From an uncultured Alphaproteobacteria bacterium (lineage in GTDB: Bacteria; Pseudomonadota; Alphaproteobacteria; Thalassobaculales; Thalassobaculaceae), in assembly GCA_938028645.1 (NCBI GenBank), contig CALIMD010000348.1, positions 1 to 6,180 of the forward strand: a stretch of 6,180 nucleotides of DNA, written 5' to 3'. Below, piece after piece: positions 1 through 6,180 of the stretch (positions are counted from its first letter, which is position 1; each line of letters begins with the position of its first letter). The notes under the pieces are model-generated. The model did not search any database, was not told the DNA's origin, and saw only the letters and a program-made list of their open reading frames with translations. A program made the position numbers and the translations under genes.

Positions 1-1423
1 GCAATCTGGAGATCGATTTGTGTTCGACTAACCACGCCGAGCAATTGGGACACTCTAGTCTATGTCCACAGGCACGGCAAAGATTAAGAGGCGCATACCC
101 ACGCCGATTTAAAAATAGTATGGTCTGTTCTTTACGTTCAAGTGTCTTAGATATTTCATCTACTAACCGCTCTGTAATCCAATATCCTTTAATCAAATTA
201 GACTTACCCAAATCAATTGCCTTTACCTCAGGTAAATCCGCCGTGCCATAACGCGAATTAAGCGCGATTCGGTTATAACGACCCTGTTCAAAATTGATTA
301 CTGTTTCTAAGGAAGGAGTAGCAGATACTAAAACCGCACTAAACTGGCCAGCTCGAGCTCTTGCTACAGCCATGTCTCTACATTGATATTTGACGCCGTC
401 AGCCTGCTTGAAACCTGCTTCATGTTCTTCATCAACAACGATTAAACCAAGCTTTGAAAAAGGTAAAAATAAAGCGGAGCGTGCACCCACAACAACCGAG
501 ATCTTTCCTTCAAAAACAGCTCTCCAAGTTTGGTTTCGTATTTTTCCTGATAAATCAGAATGCCATTGGCCCGGACGAAAACCAAACCGTGTCTCAAATC
601 GAGTTAAGAATGGTTGTGACAATGCTATCTCCGGAAGCAATATCAAAACCTGTTTTTCTTGTTTTAATACTTCAGATATAGCCTCAAAATAGACTTCTGT
701 TTTACCTGCCCCAGTCACGCCATCAATCAAACTAACTTTAAAAGTTTTTTCTCTCAATGAGTGCACCAATCTTGATACAGCCACACCTTGTTCTTTATTA
801 AAGACCGGGGTGATTGCCTTTTTCGTCTTATGCGTCTCTAATAGATCTTTTTCTGCAATCGCAACTGAGTTGATAAATCCTGAACGCTTTAACCCGCTGA
901 CGATAGCTGGTGTCACGCTTGCAAATTCAGTAATCTCTCGTACTGTACGGGGTTTGTTATCAGCAAGATACTCCAATACTCTTTTTCGAGCCGGTGTGAG
1001 TTTTATTCCCGGCGTCTCCATATCGAACGCCTTAAAAAAAGCTTTAACCTGTCGTGGTGGAAGAAGTGCATCGGGCGCACTTAATACCATTTTGAGCACA
1101 GATCCGGCAGGAACCATGTTATATGTTGATACCCAGATAACAAAATTTATCATTTCCCTTGGCATACTCGGCAAATCGTATTTGCTCAATACCGGTTTTA
1201 ATTTTGAAACCTCAACTTGCCCTTCTACAGAGCCTATCACCAAACCCGGGAGATATCTTTTTCCAAACGGCACCTCAACCAAATCGCCTATCCTCAAAGG
1301 GAGGTCTGTATTCAAATACTCGTAATATTGAGATATAGGTATTGGAAGGAGCACGTTTATCCGACCACAAGGCAGCATCAAAGATACATCCCTTTTTTTG
1401 TCTTCAAAATCCATAAATTTCAT
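1..1423 (-). CDS. priA: Primosomal protein N' (PriA helicase), 3' end cut by window edge
   Basis: PriA is the cytosolic 3'-to-5' DNA helicase that recognises stalled forks and D-loops and starts replisome reloading (replication restart). I translated the minus strand by hand: 474 codons are open to the left edge with no frameshift. Visible parts are the N-terminal 3'-end DNA-binding domain (about residues 17-115, with VLLPIPISQYYEY and VEVPFGKR), a winged-helix region (about 135-185), then the SF2 helicase core: QxxQ-like segment near 211, Walker A GVTGAGKT (235-242), LLPEIAL (262-268), DEEH box (331-334), SATPSLET (367-374) and LFLNRRGYAPL (436-446). Cys449, 452, 458 and 461 begin the zinc-binding region. 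Family length is about 730 residues, so roughly 250 are missing off the edge. The ATG at 1423 is the first canonical start after the in-frame stop at 1561-1559 and has AAGGTGA (1440-1434) ten bases upstream. ATGs at 1414 and 1378 are alternatives; the latter also has an SD-like AGGGA (1393-1389). The gene is divergent from the transaldolase gene. Identity is very secure, the exact start less so. Confidence 0.96.
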   Translation of the reverse strand, partial: MKFMDFEDKKRDVSLMLPCGRINVLLPIPISQYYEYLNTDLPLRIGDLVEVPFGKRYLPGLVIGSVEGQVEVSKLKPVLSKYDLPSMPREMINFVIWVSTYNMVPAGSVLKMVLSAPDALLPPRQVKAFFKAFDMETPGIKLTPARKRVLEYLADNKPRTVREITEFASVTPAIVSGLKRSGFINSVAIAEKDLLETHKTKKAITPVFNKEQGVAVSRLVHSLREKTFKVSLIDGVTGAGKTEVYFEAISEVLKQEKQVLILLPEIALSQPFLTRFETRFGFRPGQWHSDLSGKIRNQTWRAVFEGKISVVVGARSALFLPFSKLGLIVVDEEHEAGFKQADGVKYQCRDMAVARARAGQFSAVLVSATPSLETVINFEQGRYNRIALNSRYGTADLPEVKAIDLGKSNLIKGYWITERLVDEISKTLERKEQTILFLNRRGYAPLNLCRACGHRLECPNCSAWLVEHKSISRL

Positions 1424-1579
1424 TATTCCAAAATCACCTTGCCATATAGATTGCTCTATCTGTGACTTAGAGACAATATCAGACTTTAAGTTATGATAAT
1501 TAAATATTTCAAAAACTAGCCATAATGCCCACAGTTGGATAGAATTGGCGATATCGTTTCAAAAATAGAGAGTTTTCAG
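1424..1579. promoter_or_regulatory. Divergent intergenic region between priA and the transaldolase gene
   Basis: This 156-bp AT-rich gap separates two genes reading outward, so promoters for both are expected here. TATGAT/GATAAT at 1492-1500 resembles a -10 box for the plus-strand gene, but I see no good -35 box at 16-18 bp upstream of it. No clear operator palindrome or riboswitch fold was recognised. The promoter function is inferred from gene orientation only. Confidence 0.4.
1567..1572 (+). promoter_or_regulatory. Ribosome binding site deciding the transaldolase start
   Basis: AGAGAG lies seven bases before the ATG at 1580. This, together with the family's conserved N-terminus MKFFLDTAN, selects 1580 over the in-frame TTG at 1535, which would add 15 residues with no family support. 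Confidence 0.6.
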
Positions 1580-2233
1580 ATGAAATTTTTTTTAGACACG
1601 GCAAACGTCCAAGAAATAAAAGATATGGTGCCTACCGGTCTAGTTGATGGCGTAACTACGAACCCTTCGTTAATTGCAGCATCAGGACGGGACATTAAAG
1701 AAGTAATATCAGAAATATGTAGTATTATAGATGGTCCTGTCAGCGCCGAGGTAACAGCAACGGACTTTGATACAATGTTAGCCGAAGGTCGGATGTTACA
1801 GGGTATTGCGAAAAATATAGCGGTGAAAGTGCCGCTGACCTTTGACGGACTTAAAACTTGTAAAACGTTATCAGATGAAGGCACTTCTGTTAATGTAACA
1901 CTCTGTTTCTCGGCCGCTCAAGCTCTGTTAGCAGCCAAAGCTGGAGCAACCTTCATTTCCCCGTTTGCTGGACGAGTGGACGATATGGGCGGAATGGGAA
2001 TGGAATTAATTTCCGAAATAGTTCAAATCTATGCAAATTATAATTTCTCCACTGAAGTTTTAGTAGCTTCGGTTAGAGGACCCCAACATGTTATTCAAGC
2101 AGCGCTTTTGGGGGCCGACATAGCAACCCTTCCTACATCAGTTATAAAGGCTTTATATAAGCACCCGTTAACAGATAGCGGCTTGAGCGCTTTTTTGGAA
2201 GACTGGAAAAAAACCGGGCAATCGATTCTCTAA
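1580..2233 (+). CDS. fsa: Transaldolase, FSA/TalC small-transaldolase family
   Basis: A 217-residue class I aldolase-fold (TIM barrel) enzyme of the small transaldolase / fructose-6-phosphate aldolase family (usual length about 212-220), acting in the cytosol. Transaldolases move a dihydroxyacetone unit between sugar phosphates in the non-oxidative pentose phosphate pathway. Visible motifs are LDTAN with Asp6 (5-9), GVTTNPSL (24-31), the Schiff-base lysine Lys83 in AVKVPLT, NVTLCFSAAQALLAAKAGA (105-123), FISPFAGRVDD (125-135), ASVRGPQHV (163-171) and HPLTDSGLSAFLEDW (195-209). Two positions point to transaldolase rather than fructose-6-phosphate aldolase: Glu57 in SAEVTAT, where E. coli FsaA has Gln59, and Phe129 in SPF, where FsaA has Tyr131. 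It is often annotated fsa or tal; I keep the common symbol but favour transaldolase activity. It starts at ATG 1580 with AGAGAG seven bases upstream, is divergent from priA and lies 121 bp before xerC on the same strand. Confidence 0.94.
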   Translation: MKFFLDTANVQEIKDMVPTGLVDGVTTNPSLIAASGRDIKEVISEICSIIDGPVSAEVTATDFDTMLAEGRMLQGIAKNIAVKVPLTFDGLKTCKTLSDEGTSVNVTLCFSAAQALLAAKAGATFISPFAGRVDDMGGMGMELISEIVQIYANYNFSTEVLVASVRGPQHVIQAALLGADIATLPTSVIKALYKHPLTDSGLSAFLEDWKKTGQSIL

Positions 2234-2329
2234 ACGGCCTGGCAGCTAAATTTTTAAACTTGGCATAAAAAACATCAATTTTGGAAGGACCAGTTGAATA
2301 AGGTTTCTGCAAACTACCCGCAGTAAGTT

Positions 2330-2353
2330 ATGACTAGGGAGACAAAAACGTAA
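2330..2353 (+). other. Possible 7-residue leader reading frame before xerC
   Basis: A tiny frame, ATG to TAA, encoding MTRETKT ends one base before the xerC ATG. Its last codons span the AGGGAG (2336-2341) that would serve as the xerC ribosome binding site. Such spacing could allow translational coupling. However, it has no clear ribosome binding site of its own and could easily be chance in AT-rich DNA. Confidence 0.15.
2336..2341 (+). promoter_or_regulatory. Probable ribosome binding site of xerC
   Basis: AGGGAG sits 13 bases before the xerC ATG at 2355. This is longer than the usual 5-9 base spacing, so the site may be inefficient. It is the best candidate upstream of the start. Confidence 0.4.
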
Positions 2354-2354
2354 A

Positions 2355-3305
2355 ATGCCTAGTTCTTTAAAGACTTTGGAACAAGCCATTGTAATTGAAT
2401 GCAAGGAGGTGATTGTTAGTTGGAGCAGTTGGCTAGAAAATCAGCGACGCCTCAGTTTTAACACCAGAACAGCCTATTTACACGACCTTGAAGTATTCCT
2501 GGCTTTCTTGTCAAAGCATTTAGGACAGCTAATAAGTTTGAATGATTTAGAGAATATTACTTTAACTGATTTCAGAAGCTTCATTACTGAAATTCAGATG
2601 AAGGGACTATCTAAAAGTTCAACTGCGAGAACGATCTCTACCATTAGAAATTTTTTTCACTATCTCGAGCAAGAACTAGCAATAACGAATAGTCATGTTG
2701 ATCGAATAAAATCTCCTAGGACTAATCATTCCCTTCCTAAAGCATTGAATATTTCTGATGCGAAAGAAAGCCTTGAAGCATCGAAGACGTTGTCAAAAAT
2801 TCGCTGGGTTGGAGCAAGGGACTCCGCACTCATACACCTACTATACGGCTGTGGGCTTCGGATTAGCGAGGCGCTTCAGATGAATGGCGATATTGTTCCC
2901 TTTTCTGAAACTATTACAATTACTGGTAAAGGCTCCAAACAAAGATTAGTCCCAGTTTTGCCGTCAGTACGAGCTGCGGTCGAGAACTATCGAGCTATAT
3001 GCCCGTTTCAAATAAAATACGAAACTCCATTATTCTATGGCGTTCGAGGAAAACGACTTAACCCCGCGGTTGTTCAAAGAATGATGCGCTCATTGCAGGC
3101 AGCGCTTGGTTTACCCTCTACAGCCACGCCACATGCGTTAAGACATTCGTTCGGAACACACCTACTCATTAACGGGGGAGATCTTAGAACCATACAAGAA
3201 CTACTCGGCCATTCCTCATTATCAACCACACAAAGATATACGGACGTGGATACGGCCCATTTATTAGAGGTGCATCAAAAAGCACACCCACGAGCTCAAA
3301 AATAA
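2355..3305 (+). CDS. xerC: Site-specific tyrosine recombinase XerC
   Basis: A 316-residue tyrosine recombinase. XerC, with XerD, cuts and rejoins dif sites near the terminus, resolving chromosome dimers before division with FtsK. The N-terminal core-binding (SAM-like) domain is at about residues 20-115 (SWLENQRRLSFNTRTAYLHD near 26-44), and the catalytic domain at about 128-310. All six catalytic positions are visible: Arg169 in GCGLRISEAL, Lys192 in GKGSKQR, His260 and Arg263 in HALRHSFGTHLL, His286 in LLGHSSLS, and nucleophile Tyr295 in TQRYTDVD. The ending (LLEVHQKAHPRA) matches alphaproteobacterial XerC as I recall it. I prefer XerC over XerD or a phage integrase because of the length, this C-terminus and the housekeeping neighbours. 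The start at 2355 gives about 20 residues before the core domain, usual for this group. No dif site was recognised in the window. It is convergent with lpdA, with stop codons 37 bp apart. Confidence 0.93.
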   Translation: MPSSLKTLEQAIVIECKEVIVSWSSWLENQRRLSFNTRTAYLHDLEVFLAFLSKHLGQLISLNDLENITLTDFRSFITEIQMKGLSKSSTARTISTIRNFFHYLEQELAITNSHVDRIKSPRTNHSLPKALNISDAKESLEASKTLSKIRWVGARDSALIHLLYGCGLRISEALQMNGDIVPFSETITITGKGSKQRLVPVLPSVRAAVENYRAICPFQIKYETPLFYGVRGKRLNPAVVQRMMRSLQAALGLPSTATPHALRHSFGTHLLINGGDLRTIQELLGHSSLSTTQRYTDVDTAHLLEVHQKAHPRAQK

Positions 3306-3342
3306 TATAAATTGTAATGTATATTTCCTATTTTATACTTAA

Positions 3343-4749
3343 TTAAATGTGTATCGTTCTTCCATCGACAGCCAGAGCAGCTTCTTTAACTGCTTCGTTT
3401 AATGTCGGGTGGGCATGGCAGGTTCTTGCGATATCTTCGGCAGACGCGCCATAAGTCATCGCAGTTACACATTCATGGATTACAGTCCCAGCATCAGGAC
3501 TAATAATATGGACGCCCAAAACTTTATCCGTTTTTGCGTCTGCGAGAATTTTAACCAAGCCTTCAGTCTCATTAACAGCTTTGGCCCTACTATTAGCGGA
3601 GAAGGGAAAACTACCTTTTGCATAGGCTATTCCCAATTCTTTGAGTTCTTCCTCCGTCTTACCTACAGAAGCAACTTCAGGATGCGTGTATATAACCCCG
3701 GGAACTAAATTATAATCAACATGGCCAGTTTGACCTGCCATTATTTCTACCGCAGCAATTCCATCCTCTTCGGCTTTGTGTGCCAGCATGGGACCAGGAA
3801 CACAATCCCCAATAGCAAATATTCCAGGAACCGATGTTTCGAAATCATCATCAATCGAAATAAAACCTCTTTTATCGCAGGTTATCCCTAGTTTCTCGAC
3901 ACCCAGATCTTCTACAAAAGGTTTGCGACCTATAGCCACAAGGACTACATCACACTTTAAGTTTGAAGATGTTCCACCAACAGCCGGTTCAATATTCAAT
4001 AAAACCCCATTCGAACTCACTTCACCTTGCGTTACCTTAGTCTGCAGTTTGAAATCTATCCCTTGCATTTTTAATATACGTTGAAATTTTCGTCCTATCT
4101 CTAGATCCATCTGAGGCACGATTCTATCTAAAAACTCAACAACGGTGACCTTGGCCCCCAAACGCGCCCAGATAGAGCCCATCTCCAAACCAATATAGCC
4201 TCCCCCTACAACAACCAGATGTTTTGGCACCTCCGACAATTCTAGAGCACCAGTTGAGGTGACTACTCGTTTTTCATCAAACTTCAAGTTGGGTAATGGT
4301 GTCGACTCCGAGCCTGTCGCGATTAGGATTTTTGATGTTTTAAGAAGAACGTTTTTGGCACCGTCGGAGATCACTTCTACTTCAGATGGCGATTTAATTG
4401 TTGCCTTTCCAGTAACCCAGGTCACTTTGTTTTTCTTTAGTAAGAATTCAATTCCTTTAGTAAGCTCACTGACTATGCTATCTTTTTTAGCCATCATTTT
4501 TTTCAAGTTTAAGTTCACACTGCTAATTTCTATCCCATACTCAGACAGATTATTTGAAGCGTCGGCAAATTTTTGTGATGCAGACAGGAGCGCCTTTGAG
4601 GGGATACAGCCGACGTTTAAGCAGGTTCCGCCTAAGCTTGTCCTTCTATCCACACAAGCCACTTTTAATCCTAACTGAGCAGCTCGAATAGCTGCGACGT
4701 AACCGCCCGGTCCAGCACCTATAACAACAAGATCGAATTCATTTGGCAT
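3343..4749 (-). CDS. lpdA: Dihydrolipoyl dehydrogenase (E3 of 2-oxoacid dehydrogenase complexes)
   Basis: A 468-residue FAD-dependent pyridine nucleotide-disulfide oxidoreductase, full family length. It reoxidises the dihydrolipoyl group of the E2 partner and passes electrons to NAD+. Domains in order: FAD-binding Rossmann motif GAGPGG (11-16), redox-active disulfide Cys43/Cys48 in GGTCLNVGCIPSKALL (40-55), NAD-binding GGGYIG (182-187) with Glu205 ending the second strand, second FAD motif FAIGDC (311-316), and the dimerisation domain with the catalytic pair His447 and Glu452 in HAHPTLNE. The ATG at 4749 has AGGGA six bases upstream. It follows sucB by 107 bp on the same strand, so its main partner is probably the 2-oxoglutarate dehydrogenase complex; in many alphaproteobacteria E3 is shared with pyruvate dehydrogenase or the glycine cleavage system, which cannot be judged here. 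The 3' end faces xerC. Confidence 0.97.
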   Translation of the reverse strand: MPNEFDLVVIGAGPGGYVAAIRAAQLGLKVACVDRRTSLGGTCLNVGCIPSKALLSASQKFADASNNLSEYGIEISSVNLNLKKMMAKKDSIVSELTKGIEFLLKKNKVTWVTGKATIKSPSEVEVISDGAKNVLLKTSKILIATGSESTPLPNLKFDEKRVVTSTGALELSEVPKHLVVVGGGYIGLEMGSIWARLGAKVTVVEFLDRIVPQMDLEIGRKFQRILKMQGIDFKLQTKVTQGEVSSNGVLLNIEPAVGGTSSNLKCDVVLVAIGRKPFVEDLGVEKLGITCDKRGFISIDDDFETSVPGIFAIGDCVPGPMLAHKAEEDGIAAVEIMAGQTGHVDYNLVPGVIYTHPEVASVGKTEEELKELGIAYAKGSFPFSANSRAKAVNETEGLVKILADAKTDKVLGVHIISPDAGTVIHECVTAMTYGASAEDIARTCHAHPTLNEAVKEAALAVDGRTIHI

Positions 4750-4755
4750 ATTTGG

Positions 4756-4760
4756 TCCCT
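4756..4760 (-). promoter_or_regulatory. Ribosome binding site of lpdA
   Basis: Read on the minus strand, AGGGA stands six bases before the ATG at 4749. This is good spacing and supports that start, which also begins directly before the conserved FAD-binding strand (FDLVVIGAGPGG). Confidence 0.65.
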
Positions 4761-4856
4761 AAAAATAGACTCTGTTTCATCGCACGCGAGAGCCATATTC
4801 AAAAATTTGTCTAATAATATCCGTTGTCAGGATAATTTTTAACAGGCTTTGATAAA

Positions 4857-6119
4857 TTACATATCAATCAGCAATCGCCTTGGATCTTCTAACGCTTCCT
4901 TGACCCTAACCAAAAAAGTTACCGCCTCCCGCCCATCAACTATACGATGGTCATAGGAGAGCGCCAAGTACATCATTGATCTAATCTCGACAACTCCATT
5001 AACTGCCATTGGGCGTGATTGGATCTTATGCATCCCGAGTATTCCTGATTGAGGAGGATTCAAAATTGGCGATGACATTAATGAACCGTATACCCCGCCA
5101 TTTGAAATAGTAAAAGTTCCACCTTTCATTTCTTCTATGGCTAATTTTCCATCCCTCGCTCGCACACCAAAGTCATTTATCGATTTTTCTAACTGCGCGA
5201 ACCCTAGTTTATCGGCTTCCCTGAGAACGGGCACAACTAGACCTTGAGGTGTACCAACAGCCACCCCGATATCATAAAAATTCTTATAAATTATTTCGTC
5301 ATTATAAATTTCAGCATTCACTGCTGGTAATTCTCTTAACGCATTCACGCATGCTTTTATAAAGAACGACATAAACCCAAGTCGTACTCCATGTTTCTTC
5401 TCAAAAGTTTCACGATACTCTGACCGCAAATCCATTATCGCCCCCATATCGACTTCATTATATGTCGTCAGCATAGCAGCAGTATTTTGGGCTTCCTTCA
5501 ATCTACGGGCGATAACCTGCCGCAATCGGTTCATCTTCACACGTTCTTCTCTGGCATCATCCGGTCTCGGAGGTAAAGACGATTTTGCGTTTAGCTCAAT
5601 TGGTAAACCTGATGACTGAGCAAATACTTTAGCGGTTCCGTTCTCTATCGCACCAAGCACATCAGTCTTCAATAAACGCCCATCTTTACCCGAAGGCTTT
5701 ATTTGATTGGGATCTAGATTATTGTCATCAACAAGCTTCCGAACCGCAGGGGAAAGTGTCTTTAGAGCTGAAAGATTTAGCCCGGCGGCTCTCTCTTGCT
5801 TTTGTTCTAATTCCCCAGTTTCCAACTTTGCAGAGCTCATTGCTTTTGATACTTGCTTGGATATCTGCGCTGATGTCTCAGCTCCCTCATCAATAACGCA
5901 CAAAAGCGCTCCTACTTCTACTTCCGCACCTTCTTCACAAAGTATCGAGCTTAACGTGCCAGAAATTGGACTATTAACTTCAAGTGTTACTTTATCCGTT
6001 TCAAGTTCCACAAGAGGTTCATCCGAGTTAACTCGATCACCCTCCTTCTTTAACCATGTAGCAACCGTAGCTTCACTTACAGATTCACCCAAAATTGGGA
6101 CATTTACTTCAATTGACAT
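4857..6119 (-). CDS. sucB: 2-oxoglutarate dehydrogenase E2, dihydrolipoyllysine succinyltransferase
   Basis: A 420-residue E2 core subunit, usual length about 400-420. It transfers the succinyl group from the E1-generated intermediate through its lipoyl arm to CoA, making succinyl-CoA in the TCA cycle. Domains in order: lipoyl domain (about 2-77) with lipoylated Lys43 in ETDKVTLEV; a linker; the peripheral subunit-binding domain (about 122-160, LSPAVRKLV to TDVLGAIE) that docks E1 or E3; a second linker; and the catalytic domain (about 190-420) with His391 and Asp395 in SYDHRIVDG. LTTYNEVDMGAIM (217-229) and SNGGVYGSLMSSPILNPPQSGILGM (339-363) are SucB-type signatures, favouring succinyl- over acetyltransferase. 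The ATG at 6119 has a weak TGGA (6130-6127) seven bases upstream. The linkers are rich in charged, Ser and Gln residues and lack Ala-Pro runs. lpdA follows 107 bp downstream, probably in the same operon; the expected upstream partner, sucA, would lie off the right edge. Confidence 0.97.
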   Translation of the reverse strand: MSIEVNVPILGESVSEATVATWLKKEGDRVNSDEPLVELETDKVTLEVNSPISGTLSSILCEEGAEVEVGALLCVIDEGAETSAQISKQVSKAMSSAKLETGELEQKQERAAGLNLSALKTLSPAVRKLVDDNNLDPNQIKPSGKDGRLLKTDVLGAIENGTAKVFAQSSGLPIELNAKSSLPPRPDDAREERVKMNRLRQVIARRLKEAQNTAAMLTTYNEVDMGAIMDLRSEYRETFEKKHGVRLGFMSFFIKACVNALRELPAVNAEIYNDEIIYKNFYDIGVAVGTPQGLVVPVLREADKLGFAQLEKSINDFGVRARDGKLAIEEMKGGTFTISNGGVYGSLMSSPILNPPQSGILGMHKIQSRPMAVNGVVEIRSMMYLALSYDHRIVDGREAVTFLVRVKEALEDPRRLLIDM

Positions 6120-6180
6120 AAGTTTTTCCAGCCCATTTTACTTTGAAAAATTGCCCCATCACCTAGTTTATTCCGCTGCA
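6120..6180 (-). other. Right-edge segment upstream of sucB; possible 3' end of preceding gene
   Basis: Read on the minus strand, two of the three frames close soon after the edge, one with TAA at 6170-6168 and one with TAG at 6165-6163. Either could be the stop of an upstream gene ending roughly 45 bp before sucB. The usual neighbour is sucA (2-oxoglutarate dehydrogenase E1), but only three to five codons are visible, too few to identify it. No promoter or terminator is evident. Confidence 0.25.

Noticed and set aside
810..1325. A 171-codon plus-strand open frame opposite priA
   Set aside because: It lies wholly antisense to a well-supported PriA coding region with intact motifs, and its translation shows no recognisable domain.
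1535..1579. Longer N-terminus for the transaldolase from a TTG at 1535
   Set aside because: The added 15 residues match nothing in the family; the ATG at 1580 has a ribosome binding site and begins the conserved MKFFLDTAN.
2215..2256. Possible terminator after the transaldolase: CCGGGC pairing with GCCTGG, followed by a short T-run
   Set aside because: The stem is six pairs with one G-U, the loop is 17 bases, part of the stem lies in the coding region and the T-run is several bases away. It is too weak to call.
2355..3305. Tyrosine recombinase as a sign of a prophage, integron or integrative element
   Set aside because: The protein matches housekeeping XerC, its neighbours are core metabolic genes, and there are no attachment-site repeats, tRNA gene or phage genes nearby.
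4259..4678. A 139-codon plus-strand open frame opposite lpdA
   Set aside because: It is a shadow of lpdA, whose FAD, disulfide and NAD motifs are all intact on the minus strand.
4818..4834. Small inverted repeat TATCC / GGATA with a seven-base loop between sucB and lpdA
   Set aside because: Five AT-rich pairs are expected by chance in such DNA. On the transcribed minus strand no immediate U-run follows, so it is not a convincing terminator or regulatory hairpin.

Overview
This window looks like ordinary core chromosome from an AT-rich alphaproteobacterium (G+C estimated by eye at about 40%, not computed). The protein sequences, especially the XerC, E2 and E3, read as alphaproteobacterial. 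The gene set 2-oxoglutarate dehydrogenase E2 / E3 / xerC / transaldolase / priA is, from memory, a neighbourhood shared by many Alphaproteobacteria, where atpH often follows priA. The species cannot be named from this sequence.

Layout from left to right: (1) priA on the minus strand, its 3' third cut off by the left edge; (2) a 156-bp divergent gap; (3) a 217-residue transaldolase/FSA-family gene on the plus strand; (4) a 121-bp gap; (5) xerC on the plus strand; (6) a 37-bp convergent gap; (7) lpdA (E3) on the minus strand; (8) a 107-bp gap; (9) sucB (E2 succinyltransferase) on the minus strand; (10) 61 bp at the right edge that probably include the end of the upstream gene, expected to be sucA but not identifiable here.

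Two genes work together directly. SucB carries the lipoyl arm and makes succinyl-CoA, and LpdA reoxidises that arm with NAD+; both belong to the 2-oxoglutarate dehydrogenase complex of the TCA cycle. The transaldolase belongs to the non-oxidative pentose phosphate pathway. XerC (chromosome dimer resolution) and PriA (replication restart) are chromosome maintenance proteins. All five genes appear intact as far as they are visible, with their catalytic motifs present.

I found no RNA gene, insertion sequence, CRISPR array, prophage or defence system, and no convincing sign of a new system. The findings are modest: residues that place the 'fsa' gene on the transaldolase side, a perfect Shine-Dalgarno-like string inside xerC, a tiny leader reading frame ending one base before xerC, and an unusual E2 linker.
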